DNA from: Roseicyclus marinus
GTDB lineage: Bacteria; Pseudomonadota; Alphaproteobacteria; Rhodobacterales; Rhodobacteraceae
Assembly (NCBI RefSeq): GCF_036322625.1
Contig: NZ_AP027266.1
Coordinates: forward strand, 2,483,001-2,547,000
Direction of reading: 5' to 3'
DNA length: 64,000 nt
Shown here: positions 1-7,338 of the stretch, one piece after another
Numbering within the stretch: position 1 is the first letter of the stretch
Layout: each line of letters begins with the position of its first letter
Notes under the pieces: generated by a model
The model's database searches: none
Seen by the model: only the letters and a program-made list of their open reading frames with translations
What the model was told of the DNA's origin: nothing
Made by a program: the position numbers and the translations under genes

Positions 1-338
1 CCCTCGAGCTCGACATGCGCTCGGCGCAGAACGCGATGCGCTTCCTCAAGGCGCTGCGGGGCGAAGGGCTGCCGGTCGAAAAGCTGAATTTCGTGCTGAA
101 CAGGGCACCGGGCCTGACCGATCTGAACGGCAAGAGCCGCGCCCGGAAGCTTGGCGAAAGTCTTGGGGTGAAGATCACCACCTGGCTGCCGGATGGCGGC
201 AAGCAGGTGGCGCAGGCGGGCGACCACGGGCAGCCGCTGGCGCTCAGCGCCAAGCGGAATGCCCTGCGCAAGGAGATCGGGAAACTCGCCAAGGGCCTGC
301 ACAAGGCCATGCTCGGCGGGGCCAAGGTGGGCCGGTAA
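1..338 (+). CDS. cpaE: CpaE/TadZ pilus assembly ATPase, C-terminal part
   Basis: Partial gene whose start lies upstream of the window; the reading frame is open from base 3. The visible 112 residues match the end of CpaE/TadZ, a MinD/ParA-like P-loop protein that positions the Tad (Flp) pilus machine at the pole. The stretch ELDMRSAQNAMRFL resembles the helix following the switch region in MinD-like ATPases, and FVLNRAP is the strand often seen near the nucleotide site. The Walker A motif would be upstream. It ends 17 bases before cpaF and is clearly in the same operon. The assignment rests mainly on this context. Confidence 0.85.
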   Translation, partial: LELDMRSAQNAMRFLKALRGEGLPVEKLNFVLNRAPGLTDLNGKSRARKLGESLGVKITTWLPDGGKQVAQAGDHGQPLALSAKRNALRKEIGKLAKGLHKAMLGGAKVGR

Positions 339-355
339 GGACGGGGGGCTGACAG

Positions 356-1810
356 ATGTTTGCCAAGTACAAGAAAGGCGCGCAATCCGACGCCACGCCC
401 GGCGTGCAGGCCACACGGCCGATCCCGGTCGCCATGCCGACCGCCCCGGCCAGCACCGTGTTGCGCAAGCCCAGCCCCGTGGCCGAGGCCCCGCGCACGC
501 CCGCGCAGGTGAGCGACGGCGACAAGGATTTCAAGCGGCGCAAGCGTCTGGACGAGATCAAGACCGAGATGCATTCGCGGCTTCTGGACAACCTGAACCT
601 GTCGGCGCTTGAAACCGCCAAGGAAGCCGAGCTGCGGGCCGAGATCACCGCCATCGTGTCCGAACAGCTCAACGAGATGGGCGTGGTCCTGAACCGCGAG
701 GACCGCCAGACGCTGAATACCGAATTGTTCGACGAGGTGACGGGTCTGGGGCCGCTGGAGCCGCTGCTGAAGGACCCGGATGTCAACGACATCCTCGTGA
801 ACGGGCCGAACCGGGTCTTCGTGGAACGCGCGGGCAAGCTGTCGCTGAGCGAGGTGCGGTTCAAGGACGAGCGCCACCTGCTCAGGATCATCGACAAGAT
901 CGTGTCGGCCGTGGGCCGCCGGGTGGACGAATCCAACCCCTATGTCGACGCCCGTCTCAAGGACGGGTCGCGGTTCAACGCGATGGTGCCACCCGTGGCC
1001 GTCGACGGGTCGCTGGTGTCGATCCGCAAGTTCAAGAAGGAAAAGCTCGGGATCGACGACCTGGTGCGTTTCGGCGCCTTTTCCGAGGAGATGGCCGCCT
1101 ATCTGCAAGCGGCGGTGGCCACCCGGCTCAACGTGATCGTGTCGGGCGGAACCGGCTCGGGCAAGACCACGACGCTGAACGCGCTGTCGTCTTTCATCGA
1201 CAACCGCGAACGGGTGCTGACGATCGAGGATACGGCCGAATTGCAGCTGCAGCAGCTGCATGTGGGCCGGATGGAAAGCCGCCCCCCCAACGTGGAGGGC
1301 AAGGGCGCCGTGACCCAGCGCGATTGTCTGCGCAACGCGCTGAGGATGCGGCCCGACCGGATCATCGTCGGCGAAACCCGCGGCGAGGAAGTGATCGACA
1401 TGCTGCAGGCCATGAACACGGGCCATGACGGGTCGATGACCACGATCCACGCCAACAATGCCCGCGACGCGGTTTCGCGCCTGGAGAACATGGTCGCCAT
1501 GGCCGGGATCGAGATGCCGCTCAAGGCCGTCCGGTCCCAGATCGCGAGCGCCGTCAACCTGATCGTGCAGGCCAGCCGCCTGCAGGACGGGTCGCGGCGG
1601 ATGGTGTCGATCACCGAGCTGACCGGCATGGAGGGCGAGGTGGTGTCGATGCAGGAGATCTTTCGCTTCCAGCGCACGGGGCTCAAGCCCGATGGCACGA
1701 TCATCGGGCATTTCACGGCCTGCGGTGTGCGGTCCCATTATGCCGAACGGTTCCGGCAATGGGGCTATGACCTGCCCGCGACGATCTACGATCCGAAGAT
1801 GCCGGAGTAG
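356..1810 (+). CDS. cpaF: Tad pilus secretion ATPase CpaF/TadA
   Basis: Hexameric ATPase of the type II/IV secretion superfamily that powers assembly of Flp pili from the cytoplasmic face. It has 484 residues, usual for the family. After a proline-rich tail (about 1-55), the N-terminal domain precedes the ATPase core: Walker A GGTGSGKT at 264-271, the Asp box near 291 ([10 protein letters not shown]), Walker B-like RIIVGE at 335-340, and the His box [13 protein letters not shown] around 356-368. The gene ends 8 bases before tadB. Function is firm from the motifs and from the following T2SF-domain genes. Confidence 0.96.
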   Translation: MFAKYKKGAQSDATPGVQATRPIPVAMPTAPASTVLRKPSPVAEAPRTPAQVSDGDKDFKRRKRLDEIKTEMHSRLLDNLNLSALETAKEAELRAEITAIVSEQLNEMGVVLNREDRQTLNTELFDEVTGLGPLEPLLKDPDVNDILVNGPNRVFVERAGKLSLSEVRFKDERHLLRIIDKIVSAVGRRVDESNPYVDARLKDGSRFNAMVPPVAVDGSLVSIRKFKKEKLGIDDLVRFGAFSEEMAAYLQAAVATRLNVIVSGGTGSGKTTTLNALSSFIDNRERVLTIEDTAELQLQQLHVGRMESRPPNVEGKGAVTQRDCLRNALRMRPDRIIVGETRGEEVIDMLQAMNTGHDGSMTTIHANNARDAVSRLENMVAMAGIEMPLKAVRSQIASAVNLIVQASRLQDGSRRMVSITELTGMEGEVVSMQEIFRFQRTGLKPDGTIIGHFTACGVRSHYAERFRQWGYDLPATIYDPKMPE

Positions 1811-1818
1811 GCCCCAAG

Positions 1819-2784
1819 ATGCTGTCCCCCGAACCGCTTATCTATATCGGTATCTTCGTCGGCATCGTGATGCTGGTCGAAGGTATCTACCTTGCGATCT
1901 TCGGCAAATCGATCAGCCTGAATGCGCGGGTCAACCGCCGGCTTGCGATGCTGGAAAAGGGATCGTCGCGCGAAGACGTTCTGGCCAAGCTGCGCAAGGA
2001 GCTGGACCTGCACAAGGGCGCATCGCCGATCCCCTTTTACGCCCTCATCGCGGACAAGGCGCAAAAGGCGAATATCGCCTTTTCGCCGGGGCAGCTGATC
2101 CTTGTGATGGTCGCCCTGTCGGTGGCCGCTTTCGTGGGCATGAGCATTCTGACCGCGACCGCGTTGCCCCTGCGGCTTCTGATCTCGGTCGGGATGGGCG
2201 TGGGAGGCGTGTTCTACTGGGTCAATTCCAAGGCCAAGAAACGCCTTGCGATGATCGACGAGCAATTGCCCGATGCCATCGAATTGATGGTGCGCAGCCT
2301 GCGGGTGGGGCATCCGTTCGTGTCGGCGATCAACACCGTCTCGCGCGAAATCGCCGATCCGCTGGCCTCCGAGCTGGGCATCATCGCGGATGAAGCCGCT
2401 TATGGCCGCGACGTGTCGGAATCGATCCGCGCCCTGGCCGAACGGCTCGACAGCCAGGATCTGCGCTTCATGGCCGTCGCCGTGGGCATCCAGCAGACCG
2501 CGGGCGGCAATCTTGCCGAGATCCTTCAGGGTCTGTCCGAGGTGATCCGCGCGCGCTTCAAGCTGATCCGCAAGGTCAAGGCCATCACGGGCGAAGCGAA
2601 ATGGTCCGGCACCTTTCTGTCGGTCTTTCCGCTGCTGGCGCTTGTGGGGATCAACGTGATGCAGCCCGACTATTACGACGACGTGATGGGAACGCCCGTC
2701 TTTCTGCCCGCCTGCATCGTGGTCGGGGTCATGCTTCTGATGAACATGATCTTCATGAAGATGCTCGTGAACATCAAGGTCTGA
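1819..2784 (+). CDS. tadB: Tad pilus inner-membrane platform protein TadB
   Basis: 321-residue polytopic protein with a type II secretion F (T2SF) domain at about 150-277. With TadC it forms the inner-membrane platform on which CpaF acts. Hydrophobic segments lie near 8-27, 92-112, 117-135, 265-281 and 295-316. The cytoplasmic segment LPDAIELMVRSLRVGHPF is the T2SF signature region. The order cpaF-tadB-tadC is diagnostic. It starts 8 bases after cpaF and ends 16 bases before tadC. Confidence 0.95.
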   Translation: MLSPEPLIYIGIFVGIVMLVEGIYLAIFGKSISLNARVNRRLAMLEKGSSREDVLAKLRKELDLHKGASPIPFYALIADKAQKANIAFSPGQLILVMVALSVAAFVGMSILTATALPLRLLISVGMGVGGVFYWVNSKAKKRLAMIDEQLPDAIELMVRSLRVGHPFVSAINTVSREIADPLASELGIIADEAAYGRDVSESIRALAERLDSQDLRFMAVAVGIQQTAGGNLAEILQGLSEVIRARFKLIRKVKAITGEAKWSGTFLSVFPLLALVGINVMQPDYYDDVMGTPVFLPACIVVGVMLLMNMIFMKMLVNIKV

Positions 2785-2800
2785 ACCCGGAGATTGCGCG

Positions 2801-3784
2801 ATGTCCACCATCCAGGCGCTGTTCGACAGCCTCAACGCCTTTCTTGTCGCGCAATTGGGCGATCTGGGACCGCTGATCGCGGCGGGGGCGCTTGGTGTGC
2901 TTCTGGTGCTGATGGCCTTGCCGCCGATGCTGATGAAGCGCAAGGACCCGCTCGACAAGCTCAAGGCGTTGCGGCTGGAGGAGAGCGGCAGCGGGGTCGA
3001 TGCCGCCAGTCTGCGCCGCGCGGGTGGGTCCGATGCCCGGCTCGACCGGTTCGCCCAATATCTCGAACCGCAGGACCAGACGCAGTACAGCGCCATCCGG
3101 CTGCAACTGGTGCGCGCGGGCTACCGGTCCAAGAGCGCGGTGCAGATGCTGCATTTCGCGCAATTCGCGCTTGGCATCGGGGGGCTGTTGCTGGGCACGC
3201 TCGCGATCCTGTTCGGGGGCGGCGAGACGATGCAAAGTCTTGTCCTGACGGTTCTGGTGCCGGGCCTCGTGGGCTATTACGGGCCGAAATACTGGGTGAC
3301 GCGCCGGATTCAGAACCGGGTCGACGAGATCACCACGGGCTTTCCCGACTCGCTCGACCTGATGCTGGTCTGTGTCGAGGCGGGTCAATCGCTGGACCAG
3401 GCGATCATCCGCGTGGCCAAGGAAATGCGCAGCGGCTATCCCGCCCTGTCCGAGGAATTCGAGATCGTCGCCTACGAGATGAAGGCCGGCAAGGACAAGA
3501 CCCGCGTCTTGCGGGACATGGGGGAACGTGTCGGCATCCAGGATGTGAGCAGTTTCGTGACGACGCTGATCCAGTCGGCGACCTTCGGCACCTCGGTCGC
3601 CGAAGCGCTGCGCGTCTATGCCGCCGAAATGCGCGACAAGCGCGTGATGCGGGCCGAAGAGAAAGCCAACAAGCTGCCCACGAAGATCACGCTCGGGACG
3701 ATGTTGTTCTGTCTTCCGCCGCTTCTCATCATCCTGATCGGCCCATCGATCTACGGCATCGCGCAAAGCCTTGGGGGCGGCTGA
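2801..3784 (+). CDS. tadC: Tad pilus inner-membrane platform protein TadC
   Basis: 327-residue T2SF-domain protein, the second half of the Tad platform. One membrane segment sits near 22-43, two around the middle of the protein, and a last one near the C terminus. The stretch GFPDSLDLMLVCVEAGQSLD, at about residue 180, is the conserved T2SF motif. Its partner is TadB, encoded immediately upstream. A 30-base gap leads to the TPR lipoprotein gene. Confidence 0.95.
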   Translation: MSTIQALFDSLNAFLVAQLGDLGPLIAAGALGVLLVLMALPPMLMKRKDPLDKLKALRLEESGSGVDAASLRRAGGSDARLDRFAQYLEPQDQTQYSAIRLQLVRAGYRSKSAVQMLHFAQFALGIGGLLLGTLAILFGGGETMQSLVLTVLVPGLVGYYGPKYWVTRRIQNRVDEITTGFPDSLDLMLVCVEAGQSLDQAIIRVAKEMRSGYPALSEEFEIVAYEMKAGKDKTRVLRDMGERVGIQDVSSFVTTLIQSATFGTSVAEALRVYAAEMRDKRVMRAEEKANKLPTKITLGTMLFCLPPLLIILIGPSIYGIAQSLGGG

Positions 3785-3814
3785 CGGGAACGTGCAGGGA
3801 CAAGGACCATACAC

Positions 3815-4399
3815 ATGACGATGAGGGGGCTCATCATCCTTGCAGGTTTCCTGGCGCTGTCGGCTTGCGTGGAGACGCAGGCCGACGATCTGCTCGATCC
3901 CCTGCCGCAAGAGCTGGAGATTGCCGCCCCGGCCGGCACGGTTGTCTTGCAAGACGGTGTGGACCAGTTGCTGGTCGGCGACCGCTTGATGGATGCGGGC
4001 CAGCACGATCTTGCGCTGCGCGCCTATTACCGGGCGGCGGCCGAACAGGGGCTGGATGCGGGCGTGCTGACCGCGATCGGGTCGGCGAACCTTGCGCTGG
4101 GGCGGATCGGTCAGGCCGAAGACCAGTTCCGGCGGGCCATCGAGCTTGATGACCGCTACGTGCCGGCCTGGAACAATCTCGGCGTGGCCTTGATGGAACA
4201 AGGCGAATACGGCGAGGCAAGGCGCGTTTTCGAAAGTGCTTTTTCTCTCGATAGTGGCAGTTCGGACGCTATTCGCGACAACCTTCGACGCGCTATCGCG
4301 CGAATGGACGAGACGGTCTATACTGGAGCGAATAACCAAGACGGCCTTGGGCTGTTGCGGCGCGGGGGTGGGGTTTTCGAGCTTCGCCCCGATCCGTGA
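3815..4399 (+). CDS. tadD: TadD-like TPR lipoprotein
   Basis: 194 residues with a lipoprotein signal peptide; the lipobox LSAC puts the lipidated Cys at 18. Tetratricopeptide repeats follow (for example ALGRIGQAEDQFRRAIELD and WNNLGVALMEQGEYGEARRV). TadD-type lipoproteins act at the outer membrane as pilotins or scaffolds for the Tad secretin. Start: ATG 3815, with a possible second ATG two codons later. It lies inside the tad operon. A second TPR lipoprotein gene follows, so which of the two is the functional TadD cannot be decided here. Confidence 0.85.
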   Translation: MTMRGLIILAGFLALSACVETQADDLLDPLPQELEIAAPAGTVVLQDGVDQLLVGDRLMDAGQHDLALRAYYRAAAEQGLDAGVLTAIGSANLALGRIGQAEDQFRRAIELDDRYVPAWNNLGVALMEQGEYGEARRVFESAFSLDSGSSDAIRDNLRRAIARMDETVYTGANNQDGLGLLRRGGGVFELRPDP

Positions 4400-4439
4400 C
4401 GGACCCGGGGAACAGAGTTCGAGCAGTAAGAGGTTTCAG

Positions 4440-5297
4440 ATGAGGTTCCACCTCCGGCTTGTACCGGTGGTCGCGGTGACGCTGGCGACAGCGGCGTGCG
4501 ACATGCCCCGTTCCATGGACGTGAACCGTGCGGACGGCCCCCTGAACACGATCGACGAAAGCAACCTCAACGACATCATGTTGACGGCCGCCGCCCCCGA
4601 CGAGGCCGTGGCCTATTTCCGCCGCGCCTATTCGGAAAACCCCGCGCGGGTCGATCTGCGGCGCGGGCTTGCGGCAAGCCTGGTGCGGGCGGGACGGGCG
4701 GACGAGGCGGTCGCGCATTGGCAGGCCATCGTGGAGAGCGACGCGGCCATCGAACAGGACCGCATCGATTATGCCGGCGCCTTGATCCGGACCGGAGCCT
4801 GGGACGAGGCCGAAGCCCAGCTCGACCGGGTGCCCCCCACGCTGGAAAGCTACGAGCGCTACCGTCTGGAGGCGATGGTCGCCGATGCCAACCAGGAATG
4901 GGACCGGGCCGACAGTTTCTACGAAACCGCCGTGGGCCTGACGACGCGACCGGCCAACGTGTTGAACAACTGGGGCTATTCGCGCCTGACACGGGGCGAT
5001 TTCGACAGCGCGGAAAGCCTGTTCCTGCAAGCCATCAGCTATGATCCCGACCTGTTCACCGCCAAGAACAACCTGGTCCTCGCGAGGGCGGCGCAGGGCA
5101 ATTACCAGTTGCCGCTGGTCCAGATGACCGAGATGGAGCGCGCGCAATTGCTGCATACGGCGGCGCTGGCCGCGATCCGGCAGGGCGAGACGGATGTGGG
5201 CCGGGCCCTGTTGGCCGAGGCGATCGAGACCCATCCCCAGCATTTCGAGGCGGCGGTGAGGGCGCTTGCGGCGCTCGATACCGAGGTGCGTGGCTGA
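4440..5297 (+). CDS. second TPR lipoprotein of the tad locus
   Basis: 285 residues. The ATG at 4440 is chosen because the purine-rich AAGAGG lies about 7 bases upstream and the protein then begins with a clean lipoprotein signal (LATAAC, lipid Cys at residue 20). The same frame is open further upstream into tadD, but that part has no sense as protein. Several TPR units follow, including DEAVAHWQAIVESDAAIEQD and NVLNNWGYSRLTRGDFDSAE. It probably helps assemble the Tad outer-membrane channel. It overlaps the prepilin peptidase start by one base (TGATG), implying coupled translation. Confidence 0.85.
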   Translation: MRFHLRLVPVVAVTLATAACDMPRSMDVNRADGPLNTIDESNLNDIMLTAAAPDEAVAYFRRAYSENPARVDLRRGLAASLVRAGRADEAVAHWQAIVESDAAIEQDRIDYAGALIRTGAWDEAEAQLDRVPPTLESYERYRLEAMVADANQEWDRADSFYETAVGLTTRPANVLNNWGYSRLTRGDFDSAESLFLQAISYDPDLFTAKNNLVLARAAQGNYQLPLVQMTEMERAQLLHTAALAAIRQGETDVGRALLAEAIETHPQHFEAAVRALAALDTEVRG

Positions 5298-5818
5298 TGA
5301 TGCTGGCCCTGAGCACCACCGAGGCGCTGTGGTTTTTGCCCTTCGTGCTTCCGATCTGCCTTTGGGTGGCCTGGAGCGACCTGCGCGCGATGCGCATTCC
5401 CAATACTGCCGTTCTGGCCCTGGCGGGGGTGTTCCTTGTCGTCGGGCTTATGCTGGTTCTGGGGATGGGCGTCTGGAGCTTCGAGACCTATCTGTGGCGG
5501 CTTGCGGCGCTGGCCATCGTGCTTGTGATCGGTTTCGTGATCACGTCGCTGGGGCTTGTCGGGGCGGGGGATGCGAAATTCGCCGCCGCCATGGCGCCAT
5601 TCGTGGCACCGGGGGATGGGCTGTTCTTTCTCATGCTTTTCGCGCTGGTCCTGATCGGATCGTGGATCACCCACCGCGTGGCAGGGCGCGTGCCCGCCGT
5701 GCGCCGCGCGACCGCGGGCTGGACATCGTGGGACCAGGGCAAGCTGTTCCCGATGGGCGTGGCGCTGGCAGGCGCGCTGGCGGTCTATCTTGCCCTTGGG
5801 GTGAGCGCGGGGGTGTAA
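5297..5818 (+). CDS. cpaA: prepilin peptidase, CpaA/TadV type
   Basis: Small aspartic prepilin peptidase (173 residues, no methylase domain) that removes the leader from Flp-type prepilins. Both catalytic aspartates are visible: D28 in WSDLRAMRIPN and D92 in the GxGD motif of GLVGAGDAKF. Most of the rest is hydrophobic, with about five or six membrane spans, as expected for peptidase family A24. The ATG overlaps the preceding stop by one base. It closes the tad gene series in this window. Confidence 0.93.
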   Translation: MMLALSTTEALWFLPFVLPICLWVAWSDLRAMRIPNTAVLALAGVFLVVGLMLVLGMGVWSFETYLWRLAALAIVLVIGFVITSLGLVGAGDAKFAAAMAPFVAPGDGLFFLMLFALVLIGSWITHRVAGRVPAVRRATAGWTSWDQGKLFPMGVALAGALAVYLALGVSAGV

Positions 5819-5905
5819 GCGCCCCCGAGCTTTCAAAAGAGCGCCCAAGATAGGCCGCATTCGCCCCCTACCCCGGTCCCGTTCACTCAAACGGGGCATG
5901 ACCAC

Positions 5906-7225
5906 ATGAACGTCCGGGTTTCCGAAAGCGATCTGACCGCACCACCGCCGCTGCGCAAACTGTCCGACACCGGGCTGACGCCGGTGATGATGCGGGACAT
6001 CCTGCTCAAGACGGTCTTTCGCAAGAACGTGGAAAAAGCCTCCGATATCGCGCGGGCCATCGCGCTGCCCCTGCCGCTTGCGCAAGAGCTGATCGACGGG
6101 CTGCGCGACATGGGCCTGATGCAGGCCACGGGCACGCTGCATGCGACCTCGGGTTCGGAGATGGGGTTCCAGCTGACCGACGGCGGCAAGGCGCGCGCGC
6201 TCGATGCGTTGAGCCAGTCGGAATACTACGGCGCGATGCCCGTGCCGCTCGAGGATTACAAGGCACAGGTCAAGCGCCAGTCGATCCGCGACATCCGCCT
6301 CACGCGCGAGATGCTGGAACGCTCCATGGGGCATCTGATCCTGCCCAAGGGTCTGATCGACCAATTGGGCCCGGCGGTGGGCTCGGGGCGGTCGGTGCTG
6401 ATGTACGGCCCGCCCGGCAACGGCAAATCCTCCATCGCCGAGGGCATCCGCAACGCGATGGGCGACACGATCCACGTGCCCCATGCGCTGGCCTATGCCG
6501 GTCAGGTGATCACGCTGTTCGATCCGATCGTCCATACGCCGGTCCCCACGACACCGGAGGCCGAGCTGAGCCCGCTGCGGCGTGCCGCGTCGCGGTCGGA
6601 TACGCGCTACATCCTGTGCACGCGCCCGACGGTCATGACCGGGGGCGAACTGACGCTGTCGATGCTCGATCTGACCTACAATGCGGTCAGCCGCACCTAC
6701 CAGGCGAGCCTGCAGCTCAAGGCGACGGGCGGTGTCTTCATCGTCGACGACCTTGGCCGGCAGGAGGAACCGCCACAGGCGCTGATCAACCGCTGGATCG
6801 TGCCGATGGAAAACGCCTATGACATCCTCGCGCTGCAATCGGGCGAAAAATTCGAAGTGCCCTTCGACACGCTGGTGGTGTTTTCGACCAACTTCCATCC
6901 CAACGAGATCTTTGACCAGGCCGCGCTCAGGCGCATCTTTTTCAAGGTCAAGATCGACGGGCCGACGCAGGAGCAATTCCTGAGGATTTTTGCCCTGGTC
7001 GCCAAGAAAAAGGGCGTGCCGCTGGACGAGGCCTCGCTGATCCACCTGCTCAAGAACAAGTATCCGGCGATCGACAACGCCTATGCCAATTACCACCCGG
7101 TCTTTTTGTGCGACCAGATCAAGGCGATCTGCGAATTCGAGGGCATCCCCTACCAGATGCGGCCCGAATTCATCGACCGGGCCTGGGACAACCTGTTCGT
7201 GAGACACGAAAAGATTGTTCACTGA
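5906..7225 (+). CDS. AAA-family ATPase with N-terminal winged-helix-like domain
   Basis: 439 residues. The first 110 or so look like a winged helix (PVMMRDILLKTVFRKNVEKA, GLRDMGLMQATGTLHATSGS), followed by an AAA module: Walker A GPPGNGKS at 168-175, Walker B VFIVDD at about 277-282, a sensor-1-like VVFSTN, and an arginine-rich RRIFFKVKI region. The physiological substrate is unknown. It lies 87 bases downstream of the tad genes on the same strand, so a role in pilus control is possible but is inference only. A run of perfect palindromes follows the stop codon. Confidence 0.8.
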   Translation: MNVRVSESDLTAPPPLRKLSDTGLTPVMMRDILLKTVFRKNVEKASDIARAIALPLPLAQELIDGLRDMGLMQATGTLHATSGSEMGFQLTDGGKARALDALSQSEYYGAMPVPLEDYKAQVKRQSIRDIRLTREMLERSMGHLILPKGLIDQLGPAVGSGRSVLMYGPPGNGKSSIAEGIRNAMGDTIHVPHALAYAGQVITLFDPIVHTPVPTTPEAELSPLRRAASRSDTRYILCTRPTVMTGGELTLSMLDLTYNAVSRTYQASLQLKATGGVFIVDDLGRQEEPPQALINRWIVPMENAYDILALQSGEKFEVPFDTLVVFSTNFHPNEIFDQAALRRIFFKVKIDGPTQEQFLRIFALVAKKKGVPLDEASLIHLLKNKYPAIDNAYANYHPVFLCDQIKAICEFEGIPYQMRPEFIDRAWDNLFVRHEKIVH

Positions 7226-7232
7226 GGCGCGG

Positions 7233-7297
7233 GCGAAACTGCAGTTTCGCGGCCCGGAAAACGCGCGTTTTCCGGGCCGTTTTGCTGCAGCAAAACG
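7233..7297. repeat. three back-to-back perfect palindromes
   Basis: Three perfect inverted repeats touch one another between the ATPase stop and the helicase start. The first, 7233-7250, has core AACTGCAGTT. The second, 7250-7279, has core AAAACGCGCGTTTT. The third, 7278-7297, has core TTGCTGCAGCAA. The outer two share the centre TGCTGCAG/ACTGCAG and can fold as hairpins with a TGCA loop. Transcribed, this gives three consecutive hairpins. There is no T-run after any of them, so a simple intrinsic terminator is not the obvious reading; a mobile or extragenic palindromic element is an alternative. Confidence 0.85.
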
Positions 7298-7338
7298 CCC
7301 CCATGGCCAAGCGCGCGCAAGCGATTATCTAGGGTGAC

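Noticed and set aside
4236-4439. Upstream extension of the second TPR lipoprotein.
   Set aside because: It overlaps the end of tadD in another frame and would place a lipobox in the middle of the protein. ATG 4440 has a ribosome site and gives a proper signal peptide.
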